Positions 44,108-54,666 are shown, counted from the first letter of the stretch. The stretch: DNA of 64,000 nucleotides from Acidobacteriota bacterium (GCA_018268935.1 JAFDVS010000016.1:43621-107620); one strand, 5' to 3'. The notes: generated by a model from the sequence alone, not told the origin. Numbers and translations are program-made.

Positions 44108-45771
44108 CGGGTGAGCCGGTAGACGACGGACTGCTTCAACTGGCGGCCATCGTCTTGCGCGGTGATGGACACGGACTGCGCGCGCTGTAGCGTACGGGCG
44201 AGGCTGGCCAGATTGGAGGAGAAGAACGGGGGCTCGTTGGGATCGCCGTTGTTGGCCTGCGGGGCTTCGATGAGGCGCATGATGCGCGTGTAGTTGGGGA
44301 GTTCAGCGGCGGTGCGATAGCCGGCGGCGTAGGCGACGCTGGCTCCGGCCGGGGCGTTGGAAGCGAGTACGGGCTGGAGGTAAGCTGCGTTGTTGGCGAT
44401 CAGCAACGTGCGCCCGCGAATAGCGAAGGCGATGCGGGCGAGGCCGTCCATTTCCTGGATGGCGTCGTTCCCTGCCCTGCGCTCGCGCCAGCCGACGCCG
44501 AGGCCCGATGTGGTGTAGAGGCCTTCCACGGCGGCTCTGAGCGCATTGCGTACTTGCGCGGCATCCCAATTGGCGGCGCTTTGCATGGCCACGATGGAGT
44601 CATTGGTGACGAAGACGCGATCGGGTGTTTCACGGCTGGATTGGAGCAGCAAAAGCGCCTGCGGCTTGTTGGCATCGAGCAGTGCTTGTATCGCTTCGGC
44701 TTTGTACACCGGGCCGGGTGGATCAAAGGGGGCGCCGTCGAGCCGTGTTTCAAGATCGGAGGACGAGCCCAGTTGGAGGGCTTCAATGGACGCAGTGGGC
44801 GCGGTGCGGGAGGGAACCGCGAGAGACGGGCCGGGCAGCAGGATTTTGCTGGTGATGAGATCGCGAGCGAAGGCGGCTTCGGGTTGCGCCCAGACGCGGT
44901 AGAGCCCGGCGTTCTGCGCGAGTGCGAGCAGCGCTCCCGTGGAGGAAGCGTCTGGGGCTGCGGTGGGCTCGGCGCGCAGCAGCACACGTTGCTCGTTCAT
45001 TTCGGAGGCGGTGCGATTCAGCACGTTGATGCCGGAGCGGAAGGGCGCGAGGTCGGCGCGGTTGGCCTGGATCCAGTAGGTGCGGAAGGCGGAGGCTCGC
45101 AGCAATTTGTCCATGTTGAGCAGCATGCGGAGTTCACCGCCCTGCGCGCCGGCTGTTGTGGCTTGTTGGAACCATTCTTCGGAGCGGATGTTGGGTGCTG
45201 TGCCGCCGCTGATCAGGGCGAGTGCTCCGGTGAGCGCGTCTTCACGCGTTGCCACTAAGAGTAGGTCGCCGGCGATGGCGAATAGCGCGGTGCGTTTGCC
45301 GTCGCTCTTGAGGTAGTAAGGAGTGTTGGCCGCGGTGCGCGCGGTGAACTTGGTGCGCGCGTTCCACAGTACGCTCTGCATGGCGCGTGCGGAGGGGAGA
45401 CGGGTGATGTAGAGGAATTCGAGATTGTTGATGTCGTAGATGGCAAACGCGGATTCAGCGCCTGCCACGGAATTGAGCAAAGCCATGTCGGGCGGGAGGC
45501 CCATGGCGTTGGTGTACTCCTGGAATGCCTGCTCCAGGCGCAGGTAGAGGCGGGAGCGCGAGAACACCTGTTGATTGGGGCTGGCGAGCCAGGTTTTCTT
45601 TTCGGCGGAGTTGTTCCAGTCCGTGAGGAGGGCGCCGAAGTTGCGGGCTTCGAGGTAGAGGACAGCGCCTGCCGGTGTGAGATCGGCGAGTGGCTTGGGC
45701 GTGGCGGCGTTCTGTGCGATGAGCCATGCGCCGAGGGCGAGGGCAGCGGCTGCCAGTAGTAGTTTCTTCAT
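44104..45771 (-). CDS. Exported protein of unknown function, DUF3352-like
   Basis: 555 residues. MKKLLLAAAALALGAWLIAQNA is a signal peptide or anchor. The chain alternates strands and helices: PAGAVLYLEARNFGALLTDW, ESAFAIYDINNLEFLYITRL, YYLKSDGKRTALFAIAGDLL, GRTLLIANNAAYLQPVL. This layout, with 'self-assessing' pairs of strands around VLWNARTKFTART, resembles DUF3352-type and YfaQ-like envelope proteins, but the match is by eye only. It overlaps both neighbours by four bases, so it is made together with the giant TPR protein and the transpeptidase-like protein. Confidence 0.65.
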   Translation of the reverse strand: MKKLLLAAAALALGAWLIAQNAATPKPLADLTPAGAVLYLEARNFGALLTDWNNSAEKKTWLASPNQQVFSRSRLYLRLEQAFQEYTNAMGLPPDMALLNSVAGAESAFAIYDINNLEFLYITRLPSARAMQSVLWNARTKFTARTAANTPYYLKSDGKRTALFAIAGDLLLVATREDALTGALALISGGTAPNIRSEEWFQQATTAGAQGGELRMLLNMDKLLRASAFRTYWIQANRADLAPFRSGINVLNRTASEMNEQRVLLRAEPTAAPDASSTGALLALAQNAGLYRVWAQPEAAFARDLITSKILLPGPSLAVPSRTAPTASIEALQLGSSSDLETRLDGAPFDPPGPVYKAEAIQALLDANKPQALLLLQSSRETPDRVFVTNDSIVAMQSAANWDAAQVRNALRAAVEGLYTTSGLGVGWRERRAGNDAIQEMDGLARIAFAIRGRTLLIANNAAYLQPVLASNAPAGASVAYAAGYRTAAELPNYTRIMRLIEAPQANNGDPNEPPFFSSNLASLARTLQRAQSVSITAQDDGRQLKQSVVYRLTR

Positions 45772-48700
45772 CGCGCACCTCCTGCCGCGGCGATCATGGG
45801 CCGGACGATGTTTTCCTGTTCCAGGGCATCGGTGGCGGTTGGTTTACGGCGGTTGTTGTCGCGCCTTCGTTTGAGCTCGGCCCGATAGGCGGCGATGCGG
45901 GCCGGGCCTTGCTGCGCGGGCTCGAGGCTTTCGGCGAGGCGGCGAGCGAGCAGCGCACCTTGCAGACGGTCTGTTCGGGAGAGCGAATCGGCGAGTTCAC
46001 GGGCGTCGGAAGCGCGCTCGGCGCGGGTCATGCCGCGTCCGCCGAGGAACGAATCCTGCCAGTACTGATTGGGCTCGATGTCACCTTCGGAACCTTCTTC
46101 ATATTGGAAGAGCATGGCGAGCCCGTTGCCCGCGGCGGCTTCGAATGCGGCGACGGCCTGGCGGTGACGGCCCAACTGGCGGGCAGCGCGGAAGAGTTGC
46201 AGCTTGAGTGCTTCGTCTTCGGGGTTGTTGCGGATGTCCACTTCGAGTTGCGCCACGGTGCGATTGGAGGCGGGCGCGGCTGCTTTGCGCGGGTCGGGTT
46301 CCCAGGGGATGGCCTTGGCGAAATCATTGTAGAAGGGCTCGGCTTCGGTGTTTTTGTTGAAGCGGCGGAGGAGATTGCCGGCGTCTTTCAGATTGACGAA
46401 GGCCGGTTGCGCGACGAGCGACATACGGCGAAGCACGCGCACGGCTTCGGCGGTGTCGTTGGCTTGCAGGGCGACTTCCGCGAGGCCGAGGAAGTTGGCG
46501 GGGTTGCGGTCACCGTTTTCGAGCTGCCGCTGGTAGAAGACGCGGAGGAGTTTGCCGGCCGATGCGGGATCGGATGCCTGCATCTGCTCGGCGGTACTTC
46601 TCAGTTGATACGGGTCGCCGTGGTAATTGGCCAGTACGCGATCGAGTTGGCCTTCCTGCGCGGCGATGCGGAGTTCGAGCGTGGGAATCACGTAGGCCAG
46701 CCGGTCCCGCACTTCGGGGTCGAGGCTTTGCAATGCGGCCCGCGCGCGGGCGGTGAGCTTGCGGTCGAGCAGGTAGTCGATCCAGCGGTTGCGCCAGTTG
46801 GTGTATTCGTTGATCTCCATGCCTTCGCGGTTGCCCGCGGCCTTGGCGAGACGCGTCGCTGTTTCTTCGAGCATGCGTTCGTAGAGCGGTTCCTTCTGCG
46901 CGGCGGGGATCCATTCGGCTTCAATCCAAACGGTAAGCAGGTCGATGGCGGTGGTGGTGTTGCGGCTGAGCGCCGCGATCCATGGGATGTCAAAGTGGCG
47001 GAGCACCTGCGCCGATTGATAACTGCCGAAGCGCTGGACGTAGGCTTGGGCGGCGCGCTCGGCTTCGGGGCGGAGGCTGCTGAGCAGATTGTTCGCCGCC
47101 AGTTGATCGAGAACTTCGCTGAGATGCTGCGGAATACCGGGGGGCGAACGGCGCAGCGCCAGATTCGCGGTGATAGCAGCGAGGGATTGCCGCCAACGGA
47201 GCGTCGCATCCTGCTGGCGCTGCTGCGCCCAGAGGACCCGGGCGATGCCGTCGAGCGATGGTGCGTGCTGCGCGTCGAGTTGGAGGGCGAGTTCGTACTG
47301 CTCCATGGCCTGCGGCATGCGGTTGGTGTTGCGGAGATATTCACCGAGTTGGAAGTAGGCTTCGGCGCGGCCGGATGTACCTTCCACGGTGGAGGGGAGG
47401 TAGTCGTCGAATTCGGGCTTCTTCTGCAGATCGAGATACTCGCCGTAGCGGCCGCCGTAGTAATACCAGACATTGCCGGAGATCTGTTCGGAGCGATTCA
47501 CGGGTTGGGCCAGGCGCTCACCGACGGTGGCGGGGCCGAGGGCTTGGCGGAAAGCAGCGTCGATTTCCGGAGTGTTGAGGTTGAAATAGAGGCCTGTGAG
47601 CGCGGTGTGGGCGCGGGTCCAGACGGGAGTGATTCCTGCGCCACGAGCGGTGATTGCTTGTAGCGCGAGATCGGGTTTACCGCTGTCAATGGCGGCGTTG
47701 ACGGCGGCGTTGCTGTTGAGGGCGACGAGGGCCTGCGGGTTGCGGCGTGCGAGCAGTTCGAGGTAGCGATCTGTTTGATTGCCGTTGGCGGCTAGTGCTC
47801 TTAACTCGCCGGCATCGTCTCCGATCGTGCGGTAGGCGTGGGCAGCCATCTGGAAGACGGGCACGCGGGCATCGCGATCGGTGATGGCCTTGGCATAGGC
47901 TTCGAGTTGTGAGCCGAGTTCGGTGAACTGGAGGCGGTCACGTTGCAGGCGGCGGAGGCGCTCGACATGTCGCTGGGCTTCGCCGTCGTTGGCGTGGGCC
48001 AGGATGAGGGACTGTAGGCGGCGTGCTTCCCAGGCGGGGAGTCCGGCCAACTGGCCAATGTCCGGAATGATATTGGGAACTTTATCCAAAAATGCCGCGA
48101 ATTGCGCCTTTTCCTGCGGCGTATACGCTGCTTTGATCGCCTGCGCGATGGCTGGAAGCAGATCGCCGCCGGGGGCCTTGGCGTGTGCCGCTGCATAGCG
48201 ACGGGCACGGGTCATGAGGCGGGCGTAGCATTGCGCGCCTTCGAAGTAGTTGCTGAGCAAGGTTTGACCAGCAAGCGCCGCGCCGCGTTCGGCGAACGGC
48301 AGCGCCTGGGTGTGCAGGCCCCAGCGTTCGAGGCGCGAGGCGACATCGAACTGCGATTGCGGGGCTTCGGCGCGCCCTTCCAGGAACGCCGTGCGCAGGG
48401 CGGCAACGGCTTCATCGGGCTTCTGCTGGCGAGCTTTGATCTCAGCGACCCGCTCCATCCAGACCGAATTCTTATAGGAAAGAGCGTAGAGCTTGGTGAA
48501 CGTTGCGGAGGCGTCGTCGAAGCGGAGGAGGCGCTCTTCCAACTCGCCACGGGCAGCCCAGAGGTCGGTGCGGTCGGGACGAATCTCTGTTGTCTTTGTG
48601 TACTGTTCGATGGCTGCAGGGAAATTTTCGAAATTGGTGTTTAGCTTCGCCAGGAGGAGCGGGAAGCGGTAGTCCTTGGGGGAGGCCGCGGCTGCTTTGG

Positions 48701-51700
48701 TGTAGTAATCGGTGAATCTCGTTTGAAGATTGTTCTTCATGACGAAACCGGCTGCCTCGTTGATGACGTTGTCGTCTTCGGGATAGCGATTGAGGATTTC
48801 GATGTACTGATCAGCCGCGGCGGTGGCGTCGCCTGCCCGGGCGAGGACAGGGATGAGGGCACGACGCATGGCGGCAACTCGCTCGATCTTCGCCTGGGAC
48901 GGGAGTGGCGCCTTGCTGAGGGACTCAATCGTCTGCTGATAGAAGGCACGGAGTCCGGCGTCGTCGTTGGCTCGCGCGTAGGTGTCTGCCATTGCGCCGA
49001 GATAGTTCGGGGCGTGGGGTTCGGCGGCGAGCAACGGGGCGAGCAGTTGGCGGGCTTGCTGGGGCTGGCCGCTCTCGGTGGCTTTGCGGGCGGCTTCGAA
49101 CTGGAGGTGCGTCTTTAAAGAAGGATGCGCGGCGTTGGATGCGGTGGTGAGTAATTCCACGGCACGCGAGGTGTTGCGGTTGCGCCAGTGATAATCGACG
49201 GCGGCGCGCATGACGCCGAGGAGCATCGGATTCTCGCGATAGACCGCATCGACAGTACGCGCGGCTGCGGTGAGATTTTTCTTCTCTTCGTAGAAGCGGG
49301 CGAGGCGGAGGCGCAGACGGAGCTTGTCCACGGGATCGGGTGTAAGTTCGATCTCGCGATTGACGCAGCGCTCTTCGACGTTGGGGAAGGCGAAGCGGCG
49401 GCTCTCGTCTTCGAGACGCGTGAGCAGATCGAAGGTCTGCGCCTGACCGGCGAGGTTCATGAAGAAGGCTTCAAGATCGGCGCGCCGGCCTTGGGCTTCG
49501 AGCAGGTTGATGCGCAGCGAGAGCGCCCCGGTGGAAGGATTGGCGCCGGAGGCGAGGCGCACGGTGGCATCTTCGATGGGCTGGCGGTATTGCGGACGGC
49601 GCGCTAGAACGATGAGACGGGATTCGGCCGGGGAACCACCGGGCTGCGCCATCGCGCCTGCAACGTACTCTTCGATGGCTTTGGGGTAGTTGCGCTTGTT
49701 TTCGTAGATGGCTCCGGCTTCGTAGGCGTGGAGCGCGGGGTTGTTGAGACGCTTGCGGCCATCCTGGATGTGCCGGAGCGCATCGTCGTATTCGAAGTAG
49801 TCCCAATGGAGCGTGGCCGCTTCGAGGTACCCTTCCGGATCGCCGGGCGTGATTTGGGGGATGGCGTTCCAGATGTCGCGGCCGGCGGTGATGCGCGGGT
49901 ATTCGCGGTTCAATTCGCCAAGGCGGGTGCGGGCTTCGGTGGAACGCGGCGCAGCGAGAATCAGGTTTGCTTCGATGGCTGCCGAGTCATTGGCTTTGTT
50001 CGGATCGAAGGCGGCGAGAGATCTGTGAAGGGATGCAGTGCGATGTCCGATGGCGGCGTCGCCGGGCGTGGCTTTAGCCAGCGTGAGCATGGGGGCGGCA
50101 GCTTCTTCAAAGTGCGAGCGCCAGGCTTGCGCTTCGCCGAGCATGCGCTGCGCCGCGGGATTGTCGGGCGCGTTGAGGGCGCGGAGTTCCGTGGCGAACT
50201 TGCCGGTGCGGGAGAGCACTTCGAAGAAACGCGCGCGCATGGTGTCGTCGTAGAGCCAGTAGCGGCGGAGCAGCGACTCATAGGCGGCGGGATCGACCGT
50301 GCCGCGCTGCTGGTAGGCGGTGAGCAGGTTGTTGACGAAGGTGAGGTTGTGCGGGAAGCGCTGGTGCGCGTAGAGATTCACCTGGCGGTAGAGTACGGCG
50401 TCGAGCGACTGGCCGCCTACCACTTGGCGGAAGTAATCCTCGAGATCGGTGCCGGTAAACGTTTTGGCAATTTCGGCGGTGAGAGTTCCGAACGCGGCGT
50501 TCTGCTTCTGACGCAGATAGAAGCGGGCGAGTTTGTGATGCCAGCCTTTGTCCGGGAAGCGGCCCATGGCGCGTTTGTAGACGGCTTCGATGTCGGCGGC
50601 GAGTTTGTTCTGTTCGAGGAATGCGGCGAGGCGTTCGTAGATGCCGGGGTCATCGGGGTTACGATCGAGTTCGCGGCGCAGCAGAGCGAGCGCTTCCGGT
50701 ACACGTTTGAGGGCGGCAAGACGCGAGACGTAACGATCGAGGACCCGGGCGTAGTCCGGCGAGCGCGGCCCGGTGAGCGGAGAGCGCCGGCCAGGGTTGT
50801 TGACGATGCCTTCGCCGAGCGGCACGCCTTCTGCTTTCTTCGCCAGTTCGGCGAGCACCTCGTCGTAGACGGCGAGTTCCTCTTTCACCTGATTCTTGCG
50901 GGCGTGCGCGTCGGCCATCAGCAACGAGACTTGCAGGCGTGTGGCGTCGGTGGGGAATGCGGTGAGAAAGCGGCGGCCGGAGGTGAGCACGGGATCGTTT
51001 TCGCCGTGGAGCGCGTAGGCTTCCATCAACTTGAACTGCAGGTAGGGACGCGATTTCGAATTGGGGAAACGCGATTCGAATAACGCGATGAGTTCAGCGG
51101 CGCGCACACGCTGGAAGTACGGCTGGGCGCTGCGCTCCTGATTCTGGAAGCGGAAGGCTGCGTCGGAGGAATTTAGCAGAAGGGACAGGATGCCGTTGAG
51201 GAAGCCGGGGTAGGGATCGGCGGTGGCGATGTCGCGATAGAAGCTGAGATCACCGGAGCCGAGGGCGAGACGGGGTTCGGGCGCGGCGAGCAGTAACAGG
51301 GTTAGGGAATAGAGCGCCTCTTCCTGTTGCGCCGGAGCGGCTGTGGGCAGGCTGTAGAGCGCGTAGTAGTGACGGGCGGCTTCGTTGCGATCGTTGCCGT
51401 AGGTTTCCCAAAGACGAGCCACGGTCTGTAGCTCTTCGCCTGTCCACGAATTGGGGCGAGCCTCTTTGCGGCGGCGGTATTCGGCGAGCACACGCTGCGC
51501 GGCGGTGGGGTTATTCTCCTCCATGTAGTAGTGGAACTGGCGGGCCATGGGATCGAGCGCCATGGGATTCTGCTGCGCGGCGGTGCGCGCGTTGAGCAGG
51601 AAACGGCGCAGGTTGCGCGTTTCGCGGAGCAACTGGAAGTAGGACTTGTCGGGATAGAGCGGGTGGAAGGCGCGATCGTAGACCGCGAGTGCGGCAGCGG

Positions 51701-52424
51701 CGTTGCCCTTGGCGCGCTCAATGGAGGCGCGGGCACTCACTGGGTAGGCGCTGTCGTTAGGGAACTTCTTCTGGTAATCGGCAATGAGGGCTTCGGCGCG
51801 ATCGTACTGTTTCGCTTCTGTTTCAGCCTGAATCCACTGCTGGTGCGGAGCGGTTTCGTTGGGATAGCGCGCAGTGAATTTCTGATAGGTGTCGCGAACG
51901 TCGGCATGATCGAGCAGTTGCTTACGAGCCAGGTCGAGCATGCGCTGGAACGTTTTGTAGGATTGCTGCGCGCTGGCAGGGTAGAAGCGTTCGGAGGCGG
52001 GCGAGGGCTGGGCTCCCGCTTGGGACAATGCTGCGCGCTCTTCGGCGACTTTGCGCTGGCGGTGGTAGTAGTTGGCGAGTGCGGTGTAGGCGGCGGCTTT
52101 GTCAGTGGCGAGTTCGGCGTGCTTGCGCCAATCGGCTTCGGCGGCCGTGAAGTCCAGCAGCAGTTCGGATTCGGAGGCGCGGAGGGAATAGAGCTGCGCG
52201 TCGTTCGGCGTGGCAGTGATCGCCTGAGTGAGCGCAGTGCGTGTTTCGGCAGGCGGCTTCCGCAGGTTGACGGGACCGGCAGGTAGATTGAACGGGCGGA
52301 AGAAAATCTGCTCGATGCGGCTGCCTGCTTCGATGAAGCGGACCCATTCGGGGTGATTGGCCTGCGTGATGGCGGCGAAGGAGAGAACCGCAGCGGGGAT
52401 GAGGTGCCTACGGGAGAACGTCAA
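45768..52424 (-). CDS. Giant exported TPR-repeat protein (2218 residues)
   Basis: The N-terminus MTFSRRHLIPAAVLSFAAIT is a signal peptide with a twin-arginine-like SRRHLI motif. Nearly all the rest is helical repeat: TPR-like units such as AEADWRKHAELATDKAAAYT, YEAGAIYENKRNYPKAIEEY, AIEQYTKTTEIRPDRTDLWA and AMEQYELALQLDAQHAPSLD recur to the C-terminus. No catalytic domain was found. The start is TTG: AGGAGG lies six bases upstream and there is no ATG nearby. It overlaps the VIT-VWA gene by 17 bases and the next gene by four. It is likely a periplasmic or surface scaffold that collects the operon's other products. Confidence 0.85.
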   Translation of the reverse strand: MTFSRRHLIPAAVLSFAAITQANHPEWVRFIEAGSRIEQIFFRPFNLPAGPVNLRKPPAETRTALTQAITATPNDAQLYSLRASESELLLDFTAAEADWRKHAELATDKAAAYTALANYYHRQRKVAEERAALSQAGAQPSPASERFYPASAQQSYKTFQRMLDLARKQLLDHADVRDTYQKFTARYPNETAPHQQWIQAETEAKQYDRAEALIADYQKKFPNDSAYPVSARASIERAKGNAAAALAVYDRAFHPLYPDKSYFQLLRETRNLRRFLLNARTAAQQNPMALDPMARQFHYYMEENNPTAAQRVLAEYRRRKEARPNSWTGEELQTVARLWETYGNDRNEAARHYYALYSLPTAAPAQQEEALYSLTLLLLAAPEPRLALGSGDLSFYRDIATADPYPGFLNGILSLLLNSSDAAFRFQNQERSAQPYFQRVRAAELIALFESRFPNSKSRPYLQFKLMEAYALHGENDPVLTSGRRFLTAFPTDATRLQVSLLMADAHARKNQVKEELAVYDEVLAELAKKAEGVPLGEGIVNNPGRRSPLTGPRSPDYARVLDRYVSRLAALKRVPEALALLRRELDRNPDDPGIYERLAAFLEQNKLAADIEAVYKRAMGRFPDKGWHHKLARFYLRQKQNAAFGTLTAEIAKTFTGTDLEDYFRQVVGGQSLDAVLYRQVNLYAHQRFPHNLTFVNNLLTAYQQRGTVDPAAYESLLRRYWLYDDTMRARFFEVLSRTGKFATELRALNAPDNPAAQRMLGEAQAWRSHFEEAAAPMLTLAKATPGDAAIGHRTASLHRSLAAFDPNKANDSAAIEANLILAAPRSTEARTRLGELNREYPRITAGRDIWNAIPQITPGDPEGYLEAATLHWDYFEYDDALRHIQDGRKRLNNPALHAYEAGAIYENKRNYPKAIEEYVAGAMAQPGGSPAESRLIVLARRPQYRQPIEDATVRLASGANPSTGALSLRINLLEAQGRRADLEAFFMNLAGQAQTFDLLTRLEDESRRFAFPNVEERCVNREIELTPDPVDKLRLRLRLARFYEEKKNLTAAARTVDAVYRENPMLLGVMRAAVDYHWRNRNTSRAVELLTTASNAAHPSLKTHLQFEAARKATESGQPQQARQLLAPLLAAEPHAPNYLGAMADTYARANDDAGLRAFYQQTIESLSKAPLPSQAKIERVAAMRRALIPVLARAGDATAAADQYIEILNRYPEDDNVINEAAGFVMKNNLQTRFTDYYTKAAAASPKDYRFPLLLAKLNTNFENFPAAIEQYTKTTEIRPDRTDLWAARGELEERLLRFDDASATFTKLYALSYKNSVWMERVAEIKARQQKPDEAVAALRTAFLEGRAEAPQSQFDVASRLERWGLHTQALPFAERGAALAGQTLLSNYFEGAQCYARLMTRARRYAAAHAKAPGGDLLPAIAQAIKAAYTPQEKAQFAAFLDKVPNIIPDIGQLAGLPAWEARRLQSLILAHANDGEAQRHVERLRRLQRDRLQFTELGSQLEAYAKAITDRDARVPVFQMAAHAYRTIGDDAGELRALAANGNQTDRYLELLARRNPQALVALNSNAAVNAAIDSGKPDLALQAITARGAGITPVWTRAHTALTGLYFNLNTPEIDAAFRQALGPATVGERLAQPVNRSEQISGNVWYYYGGRYGEYLDLQKKPEFDDYLPSTVEGTSGRAEAYFQLGEYLRNTNRMPQAMEQYELALQLDAQHAPSLDGIARVLWAQQRQQDATLRWRQSLAAITANLALRRSPPGIPQHLSEVLDQLAANNLLSSLRPEAERAAQAYVQRFGSYQSAQVLRHFDIPWIAALSRNTTTAIDLLTVWIEAEWIPAAQKEPLYERMLEETATRLAKAAGNREGMEINEYTNWRNRWIDYLLDRKLTARARAALQSLDPEVRDRLAYVIPTLELRIAAQEGQLDRVLANYHGDPYQLRSTAEQMQASDPASAGKLLRVFYQRQLENGDRNPANFLGLAEVALQANDTAEAVRVLRRMSLVAQPAFVNLKDAGNLLRRFNKNTEAEPFYNDFAKAIPWEPDPRKAAAPASNRTVAQLEVDIRNNPEDEALKLQLFRAARQLGRHRQAVAAFEAAAGNGLAMLFQYEEGSEGDIEPNQYWQDSFLGGRGMTRAERASDARELADSLSRTDRLQGALLARRLAESLEPAQQGPARIAAYRAELKRRRDNNRRKPTATDALEQENIVRPMIAAAGGAR

Positions 52425-54666
52425 GCGCCACCTCCTGGGTTCCGATGTTGTGGGCGAGATCTTCGGCGTTCACGGTGAGTTTGTAGCGTCCGGCGGGGAG
52501 ATGTGCAGGGATGAACAGCGCGCCAGTGTTCGATTTCATTTCGCGATCCCATCTGAGGTGGACGGCTTGCGCGCCCTGCATGCGCGCGGTGATGGTGCGC
52601 GTGGTCTCCGATGCGCTGACTCGCAGGTTCACTTTGTCGCCACGGTGGTATTGCGTGCGATCGAGATTCACGCGGACCACGGGCGGCTTGCTGGCGATGA
52701 CGAAGGTTTTTGATTCGGGGTAGACGTGGCCTTGCTTGTCGCGCAGCATGAGACGGACGCGGTGCGTACCGTCCGGCATGTCGGTTGGCGCGAGAAAGCG
52801 TGTCTGCCAGGTATCTTCGTCCTTGAGATAGCGGAGTTGCTTCACCAGGCCGAAGGGGAACATGGCGGTGATGGAGACGATGGAAGGATCGGTCTTCACG
52901 CGCAGGACCGGATCGCCGGGGCGGATGAGACGCGGACGCAGCAGAGCGCGCGGCGCGGCCAGGAACGATGTGTAGGGCGTGACGAATTTGTATTTGCGGG
53001 CGAGTGCGATGATCTCGTCGATGGAAGCCTGGTCTTCGCCATCGCGCTCAATTTTTTCGAGCAGTGCATCGACGCGAGCACGGGCCCAGGTGCGGGGGAG
53101 ATGCTCATGCTCGGCGGATTGCGCGGGCAGATTGACGGCAGTCTGTTGCGAGGCGGCGCGGAAGGTGGCTTGCGCGGGGCGCTTATACTGGCCGATCCAG
53201 GAGGCCAAGGACCCGGGGAACGTGGTCTGCTCCAACGGATAGATCATGTCGAAGTTGGCGGCGGGCTCAGCGCGGAGGGAGAGTCCTTCAAGCGGGCGGC
53301 GTCCAACTTTGGAGAGGAAGGATTGGAGTTTGAAGTCGATGGGTTCGGTGGAGCGGACCCACTCCATGATGCCGTTGTTGGCGGAGAGCATTTTGAGCAA
53401 GGGCAGGTTGGCGTCGTCACCGATGCCGAAGATGTAGGTGTGCGGCCTTGCAGCCGCGGCGAGTTGCTGCCATCGCGCGGTGTACCAGGAAGCGAATTTG
53501 CCGTTGTGGACGATGCCCCTGGTGGAGCCGCCATCGCCGATCATGACGAGATACGTGTTCTTTGTTGTGGACTGGGTGAGTGCGGCTTCGAGCGCGCCTT
53601 GGAGGTTAGTGCCTCCGCGCAGGCGCATGGTGCGGACGGCCGCGAGCGCGGAGTCGATGGCTTGCGGAGTAGCGGCGATGGGCGCGGTGTGCAACGCGTT
53701 GACCTCGGTATTAAAGAGGATGAGGCTGAACTTATCCTGCGGCTTGAGCGCGCGGAGGAGGGATTCGAGGGCGCGGAAGCTGCGCTCCAGCTTTTCCGAT
53801 TGCATGGAGAGCGAGGTATCGAACAACGCCAGCACGGTGCGCGGCTCGATTGCGGCGCTGGTGGGCGCGGTGAGCAGCGAGGCCTGGAAGAAGCCAGTGT
53901 CCTGCGGGTCGCGATGGGTGAGCAGTTCCAGCTTTTCTTTGGCTCCATCGAGCGTCCACTTCACGGCGAAGTCTTCGCTGAGGTTGACGTTCGTGCCGGT
54001 GAAGGAGCCACGGATGCGATTGGCCGTGCGTTCTTCGATGCGCAGCGGATAGATGGTGCCGGCGGGTTGAAAGTCTTTGAGGGCGTGGCGGGAGCGGAGT
54101 TCGAAGCGGATGGAGAGGCGGGCGGCGGTTTGGACGCGATAGGCATCAGGGCGCAACGGCACGGCGAAGAACGATTGCAGCTCTTCCACGGGGAGTGTCT
54201 CGTGATACTGCATTTCGAGGCGCTTGGTGCCGTAGCCGGGGATGGGCACGATGCGGGCGGAAAAGATGGCGTTGCGGCGGGCTTCGTCTTCGCCGCGTTC
54301 GCCTTGCTGGAGCAGGCCGGGGTCGATGGATTGCCAGCGGAGGTTTTCGTAGATCTCTTCGGCGCGGCGGCGTTCGAGGATGACGCCGGGGATGCGGGTG
54401 ACATCGTCCCAGACGGCGAAATCGGAGACAGCGGAGCGTGACGGGAGTGCGATGAGATAACGGCCTTCGAGGTTACCGAGGACGTGGGATTGGAAGATCT
54501 GCTTGATGCGGACGCGCGCGACCTGGTTGTCAATTAAGACATCGATATCCATTTCGGCGAGGGACAGAATTTTCGGGTCGGGCTCGGGCTTGTCGCCGGG
54601 GAGGATCACTCCCGAATCGGCGAAGGCGAGGGCAGTGGTGAGAAGCAAGGGCCAGAGGCGGGCCAT
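52408..54666 (-). CDS. Secreted VIT-VWA domain protein
   Basis: 752 residues. MARLWPLLLTTALAFA is a signal peptide. Residues 33-165 form a VIT domain as in inter-alpha-trypsin inhibitor heavy chains (VLIDNQVARVRIKQIFQ, GRYLIALPSRSAVSDFAVW, RRRAEEIYENLR). The VWA domain (about 275-450) has a complete metal site, DTSLS at 283-287, with LRGGTNLQGAL and MIGDGGSTRGI. The motif YKFVTPYTSFLA near 570 is characteristic of VIT-VWA proteins. The C-terminal 150 residues are Ig-like (VNLRVSASETTRTITARM, LPAGRYKLTVNAED). It probably binds protein ligands through Mg. The kinase gene lies 33 bases upstream on the same strand. Confidence 0.92.
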   Translation of the reverse strand: MARLWPLLLTTALAFADSGVILPGDKPEPDPKILSLAEMDIDVLIDNQVARVRIKQIFQSHVLGNLEGRYLIALPSRSAVSDFAVWDDVTRIPGVILERRRAEEIYENLRWQSIDPGLLQQGERGEDEARRNAIFSARIVPIPGYGTKRLEMQYHETLPVEELQSFFAVPLRPDAYRVQTAARLSIRFELRSRHALKDFQPAGTIYPLRIEERTANRIRGSFTGTNVNLSEDFAVKWTLDGAKEKLELLTHRDPQDTGFFQASLLTAPTSAAIEPRTVLALFDTSLSMQSEKLERSFRALESLLRALKPQDKFSLILFNTEVNALHTAPIAATPQAIDSALAAVRTMRLRGGTNLQGALEAALTQSTTKNTYLVMIGDGGSTRGIVHNGKFASWYTARWQQLAAAARPHTYIFGIGDDANLPLLKMLSANNGIMEWVRSTEPIDFKLQSFLSKVGRRPLEGLSLRAEPAANFDMIYPLEQTTFPGSLASWIGQYKRPAQATFRAASQQTAVNLPAQSAEHEHLPRTWARARVDALLEKIERDGEDQASIDEIIALARKYKFVTPYTSFLAAPRALLRPRLIRPGDPVLRVKTDPSIVSITAMFPFGLVKQLRYLKDEDTWQTRFLAPTDMPDGTHRVRLMLRDKQGHVYPESKTFVIASKPPVVRVNLDRTQYHRGDKVNLRVSASETTRTITARMQGAQAVHLRWDREMKSNTGALFIPAHLPAGRYKLTVNAEDLAHNIGTQEVALDVLP
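52431..52436 (-). promoter_or_regulatory. Ribosome binding site fixing the TTG start of the giant TPR gene
   Basis: AGGAGG on the minus strand, six bases before TTG at 52424, inside the 3' end of the VIT-VWA gene. It indicates coupled translation. Confidence 0.7.

Noticed and set aside
45726..47663. A 645-codon open frame on the plus strand
   Set aside because: Antisense to the giant TPR gene, glycine/valine/glutamate-rich, no domain seen.
45768..52424. Alpha-2-macroglobulin operon (yfaS-like) interpretation of the giant gene
   Set aside because: No thioester CxEQ motif or macroglobulin domains; the repeats are helical TPR-like.
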